From the NCBI GenBank assembly GCA_001792895.1, contig MARA01000007.1, positions 310,001-374,000 on the forward strand: a DNA stretch of 64,000 bases. Reading direction: 5' to 3'. Positions within the stretch are counted from its first letter, which is position 1. Every line of letters begins with the position of its first letter. The stretch is from Lentinus brumalis. Taxonomy: Eukaryota; Basidiomycota; Agaricomycetes; Polyporales; Polyporaceae. Of this stretch, positions 34,797 to 45,959 are shown piece by piece. The notes under the pieces are model-generated. The model had not been told where the DNA came from. It saw only the letters and a program-made list of their open reading frames with translations, and made no database searches. The translations under genes and the position numbers were made by a program.

Positions 34797-35366
34797 CAGG
34801 GTGTGAAGTGGGGTGGAGAAGTAGTCGGATAGGGTTCAAAAGGCGAGGACGTTCGCCCCTGTCTGACGGTAGAGTGCTTACAGTCCGATCGGTCAACTGC
34901 ATTCCGGCGGTCTAAGTAGTTAGCCTCGGATGAGCAATCTGCTGACCACTGCGATGACCGCGGACATTGAAATCTACGACAAAGTGGATCAGTCAGACTT
35001 CCGAGCGCCTAGACTGCCAAATCTGGATCCTGGACGCATTTGGTGAGGAATGCGAACGCCTGACTTGTACCATTCATGACTGTGCCCGCAAAGCCATCAC
35101 AAGTACGATCGAAACTGCGGTATCCGACCGCTATTCGTCCCCGTGTTTGGGATGACCGCTAAAGTACGGGTGACTCATGGGCGGGATGTGACTTCAAGTT
35201 GGACAGCGCAGTACAACCAATGTCAAGCAAGCTCCAGGGTCGCGCCTTGACATGCCGTTTTCTCGACCGACCCTGGCCGAGACTCGAACGCCGTTTAGTT
35301 CGTCAACTGATACTTATGGGCCACCTCCGACGACAGCCTGCAGATCAGCGCACGATCCTCCCCTCC
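34797..35366. other. Spacer between divergent HNH-like copy 3 and BTB gene
   Basis: 0.57 kb that must hold both promoters. No clear TATA box or repeat was seen. Confidence 0.4.
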
Positions 35367-36374
35367 ATGGCATCCGAGGACGAAGTGTTCTGGTTCGAGG
35401 ACGGGAACATCGTGCTTATCGCTGGAGGCGTCCAGTTTCGAGTCTATAAAGGCGTTCTCTCGATGCACTCCCCCGTATTCGCGTCCATGTTCTCGCTCCC
35501 ACAAATTTCCCGTACCCCGACCACTACCGTCCCGCGCTGGCCCACGGTTCATCTGGACGATAGCCCCGAGGATCTACGTGTTGTCCTGAAAGCCTTATTT
35601 CCTCACAAGGGATCGGTGTAAGCACTCCTACTCACTGCTATGAATGCGCGCTGACCTGTCTCGGTCTTGACCCCCAGCTTCATATCATCCGATAGCCGAC
35701 AACTCAGCTTCGAGGAAGTGTCCGCACTGGTGCGCCTTGGGCGCAAGTACCAATTCGACGACATGGAGCAACAGGCTGTCGCCTTCCTGAAGGGCCACTT
35801 CGCACAACCGTTGTCCGTATGGTTGAAGGCAGACAAGTACGTCCCAGCGGGCTGGGATCACGTCCACGCCATCGGCGCTGTCAACATCGCGCGCCTGGTC
35901 GGCTGCGACGCCATCCTTCCCACCGCCATGATGGTCTGCTGCGTCCTGGACGGCGTCGAGCTCGTGCGTGGCTTCGTGCGCGCGGATGGCACACGCGAAA
36001 CACTGAGCGACGAGGACCTGGGACTCTGCGTCCGAGCGCGGCCGCGTCTCATGCATGCGACCACTGCTGCCATCCTGGAAGTCTTCGACCGGCTTTACTT
36101 TGATAGCGATATAGAGGACCGGCGCCATCGTTGTTGTAACCTGATTCTTGCCGATATATGGCAGCGGCGTCACTGCCAGGACAAGCCCGACCTTACGAAC
36201 GAGTACCCTTTCCATTCATTCGAATTCTACATGGGGGATCAGCTCGACTCGGGTGTATGCCACTCATGCGGTGAGTCACTGCGGTCTAGGTTTCAACACA
36301 TGCAGGAAGGTACATGGTGGGAACTTCCGGATCTGCTAGGCGTCACAGTGGGAGAAAGGATGCGGTTGCAGTAG
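35367..36374 (+). CDS. BTB/POZ-domain protein
   Basis: The start at 35367 opens MASEDEVFWFEDGNIVLIAG, then VQFRVYKGVLSMHSPVFASMF, the usual opening of the large fungal BTB family with the N-terminal BTB domain in about the first 110 residues. A 58-nt intron (about 35621-35678, GTAAGC...CCCCAG) joins GSV to FISSDSRQLSFEEVSALVRLG. The middle has KYQFDDMEQQAVAFLKGHF and GAVNIARLVGCDAILPTAMM. The C-terminus has Cys/His pairs (RRHRCCNLI, VCHSCGESLRSRF). The architecture is that of agaricomycete BTB proteins, many of unknown role. Some BTB proteins act as cullin-3 adaptors, but that is family knowledge and not shown here. Confidence 0.75.
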
Positions 36375-36514
36375 ATGAACAGGTGCGCTCGATCAGCTAC
36401 AGATATCAGCACATGTATTAAACAACGAAACTACGTATGCATGTCGCAAAAGAGGGCACAAAGAGGTATGTGTGCAAGAGTTCGCAAAGGGATCCATCTC
36501 AATCATCTAGCGAC

Positions 36515-37636
36515 CTAGAAGCGCTTGCGGCCGAGGCGGAAGCGGTCCCTCCACGAGTAGGTCGTGGCGCCGTCGAGGCGGTCGCGCCTGCGCCCGAAGC
36601 ACACCGTGCAGCCGGCGAAGCAGAGGAGGAGGAAGGACACGAAGGTCAGCCAGAAGCCTGCAGGGAGAAGACGCGGGTCAGTATGAGGTTTGCGTGCGAG
36701 ACAGGAAGGGGGGACGCGTCCGCAACGAGCCGAGCGGTGGCACTGGCTGGGCTCGTGGCGGACGCGACTGGGTGCACGAGACCCGGCTTCACAGCGTTCG
36801 TCCGCGCACGATTACAGTGGCCTTCCTTCAAAGGCACCTGGACTTGCTAACTGGGAGAGGCTACGGAGCGCTCGCGAATGGCGTACACTGCACGCCGCAT
36901 GCGTGACACACGCGCAAAGGACAGGGAAGGCGATGGAAGGTCACTCACCAGGCGCAGTATCGGTATTAGTGCTGACTCCGTTCAGCTTGCCCATCTCGTG
37001 CTTCACGAAAGCGTAGAGCGCAATATCGACGGCGAAGGCGATGAGCGTGATTAGAGCGGCCAGGAACGCGGTGAGAGACGCCAAGAGGGTCATGGTGACG
37101 TGGGTGGAAAGCGAGAGGATGAACGCAATCAGCGTGACTCCGGCCGCTGCGACAGCGTGTCAAATTCGCGGTAGAGCTGTGACGCGAAGGACCGGACTCA
37201 CCGACGGGGTGGATGGCGAGGCCGCGGGTCCAGGAAGGACCGATGTTGACGAAGCTGCCGCTGTTGCCATGGATGGTAGTGGCATAGGCGTTGTGCGAGG
37301 GGCTGCAGACGCGGTTGCCGACTTCCTCGTACCAGCAGGTCGCCCTGTGGCGCGCTGTAAGCATCGAGCGGTTTTTTGCATCTCGGGCGACTCACCAGGT
37401 GCCAAACTGGGCGCAAAAACACATCAGTCACGCGTGCACAGACTAGAATTGGCGGTACTCACTCTGAGTTCGTTGATGACGGTCGTGTCCGAGTTCACCG
37501 TGGGGCTCCCGCTCTTGAAGTGCACGCGCGCGACATCGAGTGCGGTGATGAACGGCAGGGAGATGGAGACGAGGATGAGGAGGATGAAGGCGCAGAACAA
37601 GAAGATGACGCCGGGTATGTGGAACGCGCGAGGCAT
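36515..37636 (-). CDS. PalI/Rim9-family membrane protein (ambient pH sensing)
   Basis: Member of the SUR7/PalI family, which assists the plasma-membrane pH sensor complex of the Rim/Pal pathway. The start at 37636 gives MPRAFHIPGVIFLFCAFILL and ILVSISLPFI, the first membrane helix, then LDVARVHFKSGSPTVN. Spliced exons add FGTWATCWYEEVGNRVCSPS, an extracellular loop with a Cys pair as in PalI proteins, then GVTLIAFILSLSTHVTMTLL and FLAALITLIAFAVDIALYAF (helices 2 and 3), and finally GFWLTFVSFLLLCFAGCTVC (helix 4). The end is basic, RDRFRLGRKRF, stop at 36515. Four membrane segments and the W-x-x-C-x(n)-C loop support the assignment. Exon joins in the middle are approximate. Confidence 0.75.
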
Positions 37637-38175
37637 CGCTGATCGTCGCGGGGGATATCTGAACGAGATGGGGGAAAGGACGAACGAGTCCGAGCCGACG
37701 TTGAGGGCCTTTTAAAGCAGCTCAACTGCACGCTTGCTGCCCCACCCTCAAAACACGCCCCACTCGCGTACGTTTCACGATGACGCGCCCCACGTGCCCC
37801 GCCCAGATCTTGTTGAGAGATCCAGCTGCTATCTCGATCGAGTCCTCGCACGAACGCGGCGCGCATGCTGGGATCCCTCCTTGACCTCCTACCACCACCA
37901 TCGCGCTTGCCACCATCGCGTCTTGGACCGTCCTCCTCTCCGCGGCCCTCTCGTACGCTCACAACGCGATTGTAAGACTCATTGTCGCGAGTTGCCCCCT
38001 TTCCCCCAGCTCACGGCGTCCCTGCTACCCCTAGACGGTATCCCGGAGTTGAAAGCCATTCACGCGCCCACACGCGTTCTCCTTCTTGCCCTCATACTCA
38101 GTCCACGCGTCGGGAGCTTCCGTGCTGCCGGGTTTACACGTATCGCACGACTCTCTGAAGTTCTGAGCAACCGAG
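37637..38175. promoter_or_regulatory. Divergent promoter region, PalI-like / H2A.Z
   Basis: 0.54 kb between divergent genes. CT-rich tracts near 37890-38010 are typical of fungal housekeeping promoters; no TATA box was noted. Confidence 0.4.
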
Positions 38176-39012
38176 ATGCCCCCAAAGAAAGCCGGAGGAA
38201 AGGCTAAGGCCCCCGCTCCTGCAGCTGAGACTGCAGCGCCGCAGAAGGTCCTTCAGACGCGTAGCTCTAAGGCTGGACTCCAAGTACGTTCCCCACCCTT
38301 GTGTCTCTGTGTCGTAGTTGGGCTCCCATTTCTTCCCATGGATGCGGAACGCTCTCCGAACCTCCTGACTGGAGTGCAAGAGGCAGGATGGGCCGACAGG
38401 ATTGGGCAACCCAGCTCCTCTATAGGAGACTGCCCAATCGCCTGCTCCTGGGCACAAAATCCGCGTGCTTCCAGTACGCTTCCCTCCCTGCCCCTGTCCC
38501 GGAATACGAGGCCCATTGTCTGCGAGGCCTGAGCTGTGCTAAACAGCCGGCAGAACGCTGACTGACGCGACCTTGTTTGAACAGTTCCCTGTTGGGCGTA
38601 TCCACAGATACCTCAAGCGGCGCACGCAGCACAACATCCGCATAGGTGCAAAAGCTGCCGTCTACACCACCGCGATCCTTGAGTACCTCACCGCCGAGGT
38701 CCTGGAGCTTGCCGGTATGTCTTCCCTGGCTTTGTTCTATCCGCGAGGCTGATTATCGCGTGCCGCTTGTTAGGAAACGCGTCGAAGGACTTGCGCGTGA
38801 AGCGTATCACGCCGCGTCACCTGCAGCTCGCTATCCGGGGTGACGAAGAGCTCGATACACTCGTCCGCGCGACCATAGCTGGAGGAGGTGCGCTCTCCTG
38901 CTCTCTCGCCTTTGACATCGCACTCATGTACTGGCTTACAGGTGTGCTTCCGTTCGTGCACAAGGCGCTCGTACAAGGCAAGACGAAGAAGGGTGAAGTG
39001 CCCGCGCAGTGA
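38176..39012 (+). CDS. HTZ1: Histone H2A variant H2A.Z
   Basis: Replaces H2A in promoter-proximal nucleosomes. Four exons: 38176-38283 ([19 protein letters not shown] to SSKAGLQ), 38585-38714 ([21 protein letters not shown] to [12 protein letters not shown]), 38774-38887 ([21 protein letters not shown] to RATIAGGG) and 38942-39012 ([19 protein letters not shown]). The sequence [17 protein letters not shown] followed by [15 protein letters not shown], and the C-terminal docking segment [13 protein letters not shown] instead of the canonical H2A GGVLPNIQ, identify H2A.Z. The N-terminal tail is Lys/Ala-rich and acetylatable. No lesion. Confidence 0.95.
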
Positions 39013-39223
39013 ACGCTCCGTGATTGCTGTGTATTCCCGTCGACGTGGATCTTGGTAGCTTGGAGTGATGCTTACGCTCATCGCTCTCTTATGATCTGTA
39101 CAGTAGGTCTTGTATGTATATGCGATACTCATGCTGCAGCGTTCACGGCGAAGGGTATGCGATGGTATTACAGGTGCGTCATGGTACAAATACAATGCAA
39201 ATGTCTTCTCATCTCGCTGCGAA

Positions 39224-39827
39224 CTAGTCGTGCGGCGCACGCGCCTGGCCCTGCGCGGCCAGCTTGCCACCCGCCTCGCGCAGCTCGCCCTTCTCATGCA
39301 TCTCGGCGTTGTGCGTCATCTTGCCAGTGAGCTATCGCCAGTGCGACGTCAGCGGATGAAGCACGGGAAACCCGCAAAGGACATACCTTCTGCGTCTTGC
39401 CGATGATCTTGTCGGTCATCTTCGCATGGCCCTCGGGGAGGTTTGCCTCGCCGCCGACCGCGACCCCGCCTGCGAGGAAATAGTCAGCATCTTCCTCCGT
39501 CCTCGAACCCGGCAGCGAGAACGCACCCTGCTCAGTGGGCTGCACGCCCATCGGCCGCTCGCCCTCGAACGCGGAGCTCCCGGTGTTGGGCGCGTCGTGC
39601 TGGCCGCCGGCGACCACGGCGTGCGTGTCCGAGCCCGCGCCGTACTTGCGCTCGTGCTCGTCCTGCCACACGCGCGGGTTCTCGGTGACGTTCGTGCTGT
39701 AGTCCTGTGCCACCTGGGATGCGCCGCGCGCGCCGGGGAGGACGTCGGACGACTTGTGCGTGTGGTGCGTCGGCGGAGGCTGCGTCGCGAAGGTGTTGCC
39801 TGCGCCGGCGGTGTTCGTGGAAGACAT
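39224..39827 (-). CDS. Small hydrophilic protein, stress-type, unknown function
   Basis: The start at 39827 gives MSSTNTAGAGNTFATQPPPT, followed by a strongly hydrophilic, Gly/Ala/His-rich protein without membrane segments. Blocks include TNVTENPRVWQDEHERKYGAG, NLPEGHAKMTDKIIGKTQK and, after a short intron, LTGKMTHNAEMHEKGELREAG with stop at 39224. The repeated K-x-x-D-K-x-x-GK and GKLxxxAEMxEKGE patterns resemble CsbD-like / hydrophilin-type fungal proteins often linked to stress, but I can only say similar in style. About 180 residues. Confidence 0.6.
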
Positions 39828-40265
39828 GGTGTGTGAGTAAGTAAGGTTGGTGTGAGGTATCTGCGGTGTGTGTTGTTCGATGTGAGTCAGTGAGGGAAGC
39901 AGTGGTAAGTACAGAATATATATGCGTTTGGGTGGGCATGAGGTGACGTCAGAGGCGTCATACGGGATGGCCATGGGCGGTGTACGTAGCCATGGGGTGA
40001 CCCCGCTGCACCACCACTCTGGTTTCTTGGTGACGAGCATGAAAGGCCTGTTCTGCGCATGGACCAAAAGCTTGAAGTTCCAAGTCGATCCTACGGTAGG
40101 TACTTACACTGTATGTATCCCATTCCTGCGGCGCCAGGGCGAGAGGACCTGACACATCCCGCAAAGACCGTGTTGTGCGGAGGGTCAGCTGTCTTGAACT
40201 GCTAAGAGGGTTCAACGCGAACGGAAGTGAGGAATAAAAAGGGATCGTCTGCGACGATTACACAG
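39828..40265. other. Spacer between hydrophilic-protein gene and tRNA-Ala
   Basis: 0.44 kb. It includes the promoter of the minus-strand gene (AT-rich ATATATATGCG near 39915-39925). Nothing else was recognised. Confidence 0.4.
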
Positions 40266-40361
40266 TGGACATGTCCGGGATTGAACCGGACCCCTCTCGC
40301 AGTTCTTCAAAGTGATGGACAGATGCTAAGCGAGCGTGATAACCAACTACACCACATGCCC
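40266..40361 (-). tRNA. tRNA-Ala (anticodon AGC), with intron
   Basis: Read on the minus strand, the acceptor stem is GGGCATG (5') pairing with CATGTCC (3', one G-U). The D-arm is GTGTAGTTGGTTATCAC, the anticodon stem CTCGC...GCGAG with loop TTAGCA giving anticodon AGC, and the T-arm TCCGG TTCAATC CCGGA. Between the loop and the 3' half of the anticodon stem lies an intron of about 22 nt (TCTGTCCATCACTTTGAAGA and two or three more bases), at the usual position one base 3' of the anticodon. All arms pair, so it looks functional. Confidence 0.9.
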
Positions 40362-40976
40362 GAATGACGACACGCCTAGGTACCGTTCAGGGGATTGTGC
40401 GAGGCCATCTGGAAGCAGCGAAACGAAAGTACACGTCATGGGCGCACAGAAGGGCGCACGAGAGTCTGTATATGGGAAGAGTCGGTGAAGAGTTGCGAGT
40501 CCTTCACGATCGTCTCAAAACTTTAACTCGTCGATGGTATATAAGGGGGCGCGTCCGGCGGACAGGTCTCTTTCTCGTTCTCTTTCTCCCCCCATCACTG
40601 CACGCCGTCCCGTCACGCGCACGGTTCACGTTGTATGTCCTGTGAGCAGCTCCGTTTGGCCTCTGTACGCGTAATCCATGCGTATAACCTTCTATGTGAG
40701 CAAGCGCGCCCAGCTCCCCACGGGTTTATCGACGCTCTCGTCACGCCCGGCGCTCATGGAGGCTCGGGCGTTCAGTATGTATTCCGCATGCGGTAACAGG
40801 CGCATCAAAGCGCCACGTGGCCATTTTGCCGCTGACACAGCGCCGACATTTTGCAGTCTGGCACTTTCGTGGCTTTGCAGAGTCCTTGCCTTCTGCACTC
40901 GAGGAGGGATCTTCGCTGGTCCTCTTTCTCATCCCAAAAACTCCTGCTTTTCCCGCCTTCGACCCTCTCGACGACG
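40362..40976. promoter_or_regulatory. Upstream region of RPO41
   Basis: 0.61 kb between the tRNA and the RPO41 start. GGTATATAAGGG near 40535-40547 is TATA-like but about 430 bp upstream of the start, so it may serve a long leader or another transcript. CT-rich tracts at about 40565-40600. Confidence 0.35.
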
Positions 40977-43900
40977 ATGATTCCGCTCACGCGCAGGAAC
41001 GCGGCTCGGGCCGTATCGTACACTCGCCAGACCCTCCCCCGCCCTGCCCGTCTCTACTCGACACCGACCAAAAAGCTCCATGCTGAGGAAGCTCTGTCCA
41101 CCTCTGGCACCTCGCACGAGCTCCCGTCATATATGACGCAGGCGTCGACGAGCTCGGCGCCACGCACCACGGCCATTCACGACGACATGCACGACTTCCT
41201 TCACCGCCGGACCTCCTACACCATCCTGCCGGCTCCTCTCCCCGACGACGTCGCCACGCCCGCAAGTGACTACTTCTTCGCCGACTCACCGACCCAGGAC
41301 GCTGTCGCGATCATGGACGCCTGTCTTCACGGGCTCCAAGACGTTCCCCGTGCCAAGGAGATGTTCGAGCGACTCCGCGAAACGAGACAGGGTGACCCTA
41401 TCCTCGAGTCTCGCGTGTACAACCTGATGCTGGAGGCGTACCTGGAGATGGCGACGAACCGAGAGGAGATCAATCGCGCCAACTGGCTCGAGGACGCGTG
41501 GCAGCTGTACAACGACATGGAGCACGGGAGGGACAACGCGCACCCTACGGCGAACACGTACGCGATCATGCTCCAGGCGTGGTTGCGCTTCAACCCCGAC
41601 TCGAAGAACCCGGTCATCATCGGCGGGGCCGAGGTGCACGACCCCGTCTCCCTCCTGCGCAACATCATCGGGAGGCAGATCTCCCCGTCCCTCGTCGTTG
41701 CGGACCGCGCGTTCACCACTGACGAGGAGGCGAACGAGGCTATCAAGGCGTTGTCGAAGGCTGCTGTGCAGATGGGTCTGTCGAGTGTTGTCTCGGAGCT
41801 GGGCATGGCGGAGTCTTTGGGTAGGCAGGCCCCGGATCCGCTGGAGGACGTCCCCGAAGTCGTTCCTGTCATGAAAGCGAAGGTGAGTCCAATGATTGGC
41901 CCTCGTGCCGTCCAGCTTTGACCCCTTGCTGTTACAGACTCCAGACCTCGAGGTCAAGCATCTAGAGGACGGTACGGTCTCGGAGGTGAAAGCGCAAGGT
42001 CCGATCCCTGCGGGCGAAGTGCCGTTCAACCTTGAAATCCTCCGCCGACACCTGTCGCAGGTGATCCTGGCGCGGAGAGTGTTGTCGGAGGACGTCGCGC
42101 TGCGGCAGAAGCTCCTGGAGCAGTCGGTGTACAATGTCGCCGTCGAGCGGATGAAGCACCAAGCCGAGATGCTGGACAAGGTCGGCTTGCCGAGCAAGGG
42201 GCTGCAGTCGAACAACCTGAAGGCTTGGATGTGGGCGTGGCACCAGAAATTGCTTACCCGCATACAGGCGGAGCTGGAGAACCTCATCGTGGAGGAACGG
42301 GTCATCGGTATGTTGACAGTATCATCACTCCGCATTGCATTGACTCACGCGCTCCCTAGCGAAAATGAGGCAGAGCAGTGCCAGACAGCGGAAACATGAA
42401 GATATCATGCTCAGCCCATTCCTGAAGCTCCTGTCCCCGGAGAAGCTGTCCTTGATAACCGTTATGGAGGTTATGCATCTGCACGGAGCCGGCGGCGTCA
42501 ACGACGGCATGAAGACTGCGCGTGCTCTCCTCTCGGTTGGCCGTGCGGTGGAGGCGGAGTACAAGGCGGAGATGTGCAAGAAGAACAAGATTTCCCTGCC
42601 CGTACCGACCCTCATGCCCGCTCGCGCCGGCGACAAGAGCATCTTCACGAACGCAGGCTACCGCGACCTGTATGCACGCCGGGTCGCCGCCAGGAAGTAC
42701 ATGGAAGATTCGGAGGAGTGGACGTCGGAGTGGTCGCAGCTAATCCGTGTCAAGGTCGGCAGCTTCTTGGTCGACTGCCTCATGGATGTTGCCACCGTTC
42801 AGCGCACGATGACGGACCCCCGGACGGGCGAACAGATGTGAGTTGTACCGCCAGTCTTCAGTTCTGGGTGCTGATGGCAACATCTATTAGCATGGAGGAG
42901 CAGCCTGCATTCTACCATCAGTACGAGTATCTCCGTGGCCACAAGCTCGGCGTCATCAAGTTCAATCCTGCCGTTGCCGAACGTATGTCCAAGGACTCCG
43001 TCGCGGAGACTCTCCATCCTCGCCACTTGCCCATGCTTGTTAAGCCTAAGCCCTGGTTGAGCTACAACCAAGGCGGGTACCTCTATAACCGCTCGTGGGC
43101 GATGCGCTTCAAGGACTCGCGTGAGCAAGAGGTGTACCTTCGTCACGCGTCTGATGCTGGTCGCCTCGAGCTTGTCTTCGCCGGCCTCGACGTACTTGGT
43201 AGCACTCCGTGGCGCATCAATCGCCGCGTCTTCGACGTAGTGCTGCAGGTGTGGAACTCGGGCGAGCGCTTCTGCAAGATCCCGCCTGCGGTGCCGGACG
43301 AGCCGGAGCCGGCAAGGCCAGAGAACATGGAATTCGACAACAAGGCCAAGACCGTCTACATCGAGCGTCAGAAAATGTGGCAGCAGGCGAAGGCCGCCAA
43401 CCATTCGGATCGTTGCAGTGTCAACTACAAAGTCGAGATCGCTCGTGCTGTGAGTATCGCTGCTTGTGTTCCTTCTCGTACCAGACTGACCACCTCGTAC
43501 AGTTCCTGGGTGATACCATCTACTTCCCCCACAACGTCGACTTCCGTGGTCGTGCATACCCCATCCCTCCTCACTTGAGTCACATCGGTGATGACCTGAG
43601 TCGTGGTCTGCTGCTATTTGATGAGGCGAAGCCCCTTGGCCCTCGTGGTCTCCGGTGGCTGAAAATCCACCTTGCCAACTTGTACGGCTACGATAAGGCA
43701 AGCTTCGACGAGCGTGTGCAGTTCGTCCACGATCACCTCGAGGACATCATCGACAGTGCCGAGCATCCGCTTGACGGGAAGCGCTGGTGGACGAAGGCCG
43801 ACGACCCGTGGCAATGTCTCGCGACATGCATTGAGCTCAAGTCTGCGCTCGACCTGCCCGACCCGGAGTCGTACGAGTGCTCGCTTCCCGTCCACCAGGA

Positions 43901-45229
43901 CGGCACGTGTAACGGTCTTCAGCACTACGCTGCCCTTGGTGGCGACGCCGCCGGCGCCGCACAAGTCAACCTTGCGGCTGCTGACCGTCCCTCAGACGTC
44001 TACACCTACGTCGCGAACATGGTGGAGAAGAGCATAGAAGAGGACCTGGAGAAGGGCAATAAGTATGCGGAGGTGCTCGCTGGCAAGATCTCTCGTAAGG
44101 TCGTCAAGCAAACGGTCAGTGATTTTGTTCTCAGCGACAGGGACAGGTTTCTCATCACAGTACGTATATCCAGGTTATGACTACGGTTTACGGTGTCACA
44201 TTCATCGGTGCCCGTGATCAGATTGAGCGTCAGCTCAAGGAGCGCGGCGACATCCCTGCCGAGATGTGCTGGCTCGGCGCGTCGTACCTGGCGAAGAAGG
44301 TACTTGCGTCCATCGGTGACCTGTTCCAGGGTGCGAAGGACATTCAGAACTGGCTCAACATGTGCGCACGGCTCATCGCGAAGGCCATCCCGGAGGACCG
44401 TCTTGTGCAGTCGTTCAGCGAGAACCCGACGACGACGAACAAGCGGGCCTCCAAGAGCAAGGGGCCTCGCTGGAAGAAGGAGCAGATGACGTCCGTCGTG
44501 TGGACGACGCCGCTCGGACTGCCGATCGTGCAGCCGTACCGCGCCATCAAACGGAAGCAGGTCATGACGGCGATCCAGACGGTGTTCATCTCGGACCCGA
44601 ACCTGCCGTCGACGGTCAACTCGCAGAAGCAAGCGTCCGCGTTCCCGCCGAATTTCATCCACAGCCTCGACGCGACGCACATGATGCTCACCGCGCTCGA
44701 GTGCCGCGCGCAGGGCCTGACGTTTGCGTCTGTGCACGACTCGTACTGGACGCACCCGAGCGACATTGACCAGATGTCGGCGATCATCCGTGACACGTTC
44801 ATCGCGCTGCACTCGTCGAATGTCCTCAAGTCGCTGTACGACGAGTTCAGGGAACGCTACGCGGATTACAAGGTGCCCCTCGTCGCCATCCAGGGACCGT
44901 TGATCAAGAAGCTGGGCCTCACGCCCGAGTCGCTCGGTGTCTCTGTCCAGGACGCCAAGCTGCTCACCGAGTCCACCGAAGAGGTGGAGGAAGAGGTCGA
45001 GCAGGAGGCGGCGGCGGCGGTGGACGAGGACGAGGATGCAGAGCTCGATGCTGAGGAGGAGGAGAAGCCGAAGAAGCGCAAGTCGAAGAAGATCGCCTTG
45101 AAGTCCGGGGAGATCGAGAAGCGTCTTGGGGGCAAGTTCGTCAACCTCGTTGATCTCCTGCCTGCGCTGCCCGAGAAGGGCAAGTTCGACGTGAACCTCA
45201 TTAAGGAGTCGCAGTACTTCTTCTCATGA
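40977..45229 (+). CDS. RPO41: Mitochondrial DNA-directed RNA polymerase (T7-type)
   Basis: Single-subunit polymerase that transcribes mitochondrial DNA. The start at 40977 gives MIPLTRRNAARAVSYTRQTL, an Arg/Ser-rich, acid-free mitochondrial targeting peptide. The N-terminal domain includes PPR-like helices (DPILESRVYNLMLEAYLEMA, NTYAIMLQAWLRFNP). The polymerase domain shows HQDGTCNGLQHYAAL (motif A Asp), SRKVVKQT spliced to VMTTVYGVTFIGA (motif B region with the fingers Lys) and SVHDSYWTHPSDIDQM (motif C Asp). Five introns of about 50-60 nt are readable, near 41882, 42307, 42839, 43450 and 44114. Near the C-terminus, after YADYKVPLVAIQGPLIKKLG, sits an acidic/lysine-rich stretch of about 70 residues before the terminal KGKFDVNLIKESQYFFS, stop at 45227-45229. 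All key residues are present. About 1330 residues. Confidence 0.93.
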
Positions 45230-45627
45230 GGTGCCCCGACCCCCCGCTGTCTTGCTCGTCCCCCTCCTGCGTCTCACTACCTCTCGCCGCTATGCTCTCT
45301 GTTCGTCTTGTCATACCTCGCACAACGTATCGTCGCACCTTGGGTAATCGTGCTGGACCTAATTGTCGCCTCGCATCGCTCGCTTTCGCCGCATCACGCT
45401 CACCGTCTCGTCATAGGACTCACTGTCCTGCATACAGCTCATGTATCTTACGCGCATTATATTCGTCTACTTACATGTTATCACATAGATCTTCACAATC
45501 AACAGACATCACTGCTCCGTCTCTGTGTGTCATGTTGGTGAAACCTAATGGTTTGCTTCGGTGCTGCGGTAAGTCACTCCCAGTAAGGCAATGTAGGCGC
45601 TCTAATCGTCAACTCGAGGACGGTACA
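45230..45627. other. RPO41 3' flank
   Basis: 0.4 kb of 3' flank before a MITE; no gene recognised. Confidence 0.4.
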
Positions 45628-45816
45628 TACAGTCGAGTCTCCGATAACGAAACACCCGGTAACGAATATTTCCGATAATGAATCGAGTTGGCCATGCAAA
45701 ACCCGCTCCCAAATGGGCGCTTCCACGCCAAACCAGCCTCCGGTAACGAATATCCCCCATAACGAATCGACTTCGGGTGTCTCCCGAGAGTATTCGTTAT
45801 CGGAGACTCGACTGTA
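45628..45816. mobile_element. pogo/Tc1-mariner-type MITE
   Basis: A 185-bp element flanked by TA dinucleotides (the target duplication of this superfamily). The left end CAGTCGAGTCTCCGATAACGA is answered at the right end by its reverse complement (TCGTTATCGGAGACTCGACTG), a perfect terminal inverted repeat of at least 21 bp. Internally, further copies of the CGATAACGAA / GGTAACGAAT motif occur. No transposase is encoded. The CAGTCGA start with a TA target is characteristic of pogo-like elements. Confidence 0.85.
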
Positions 45817-45819
45817 GAC

Positions 45820-45944
45820 CGAAAATCAATACTGCACTCCTGCTTGGGTTTGCCGTCGATTGTGAGCAGCATGTATGTGGGGCCATCCTTCCTGCGAACA
45901 AGTTGTATGGGGTCGAGCCGGATATTGTCTGAGCCAGTCTTAAT
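45820..45944 (-). pseudogene. Exon-like fragment of unknown gene
   Basis: On the minus strand an open stretch reads DNIRLDPIQLVRRKDGPTYM then LLTIDGKPKQECSIDF, with protein-like composition. It lies directly between the MITE and the start of the duplicated oxidoreductase segment. I do not recognise the family. It is either a remnant exon or a chance frame; no start, stop or splice partners were found. Confidence 0.3.
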
Positions 45945-45959
45945 AGTAACTTGTGCTTA

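Noticed and set aside
36437..36850. Plus-strand frame rich in Ala/Glu/Arg
   Set aside because: Antisense of the last PalI-like exon and its introns.
41286..42335. 349-codon frame antisense to RPO41
   Set aside because: Arises from high-GC codon bias opposite RPO41 exons; no motif of its own and it crosses an RPO41 intron.
45226..45678. 150-codon frame after RPO41
   Set aside because: No motif, overlaps the 3' flank and runs into the MITE inverted repeat.
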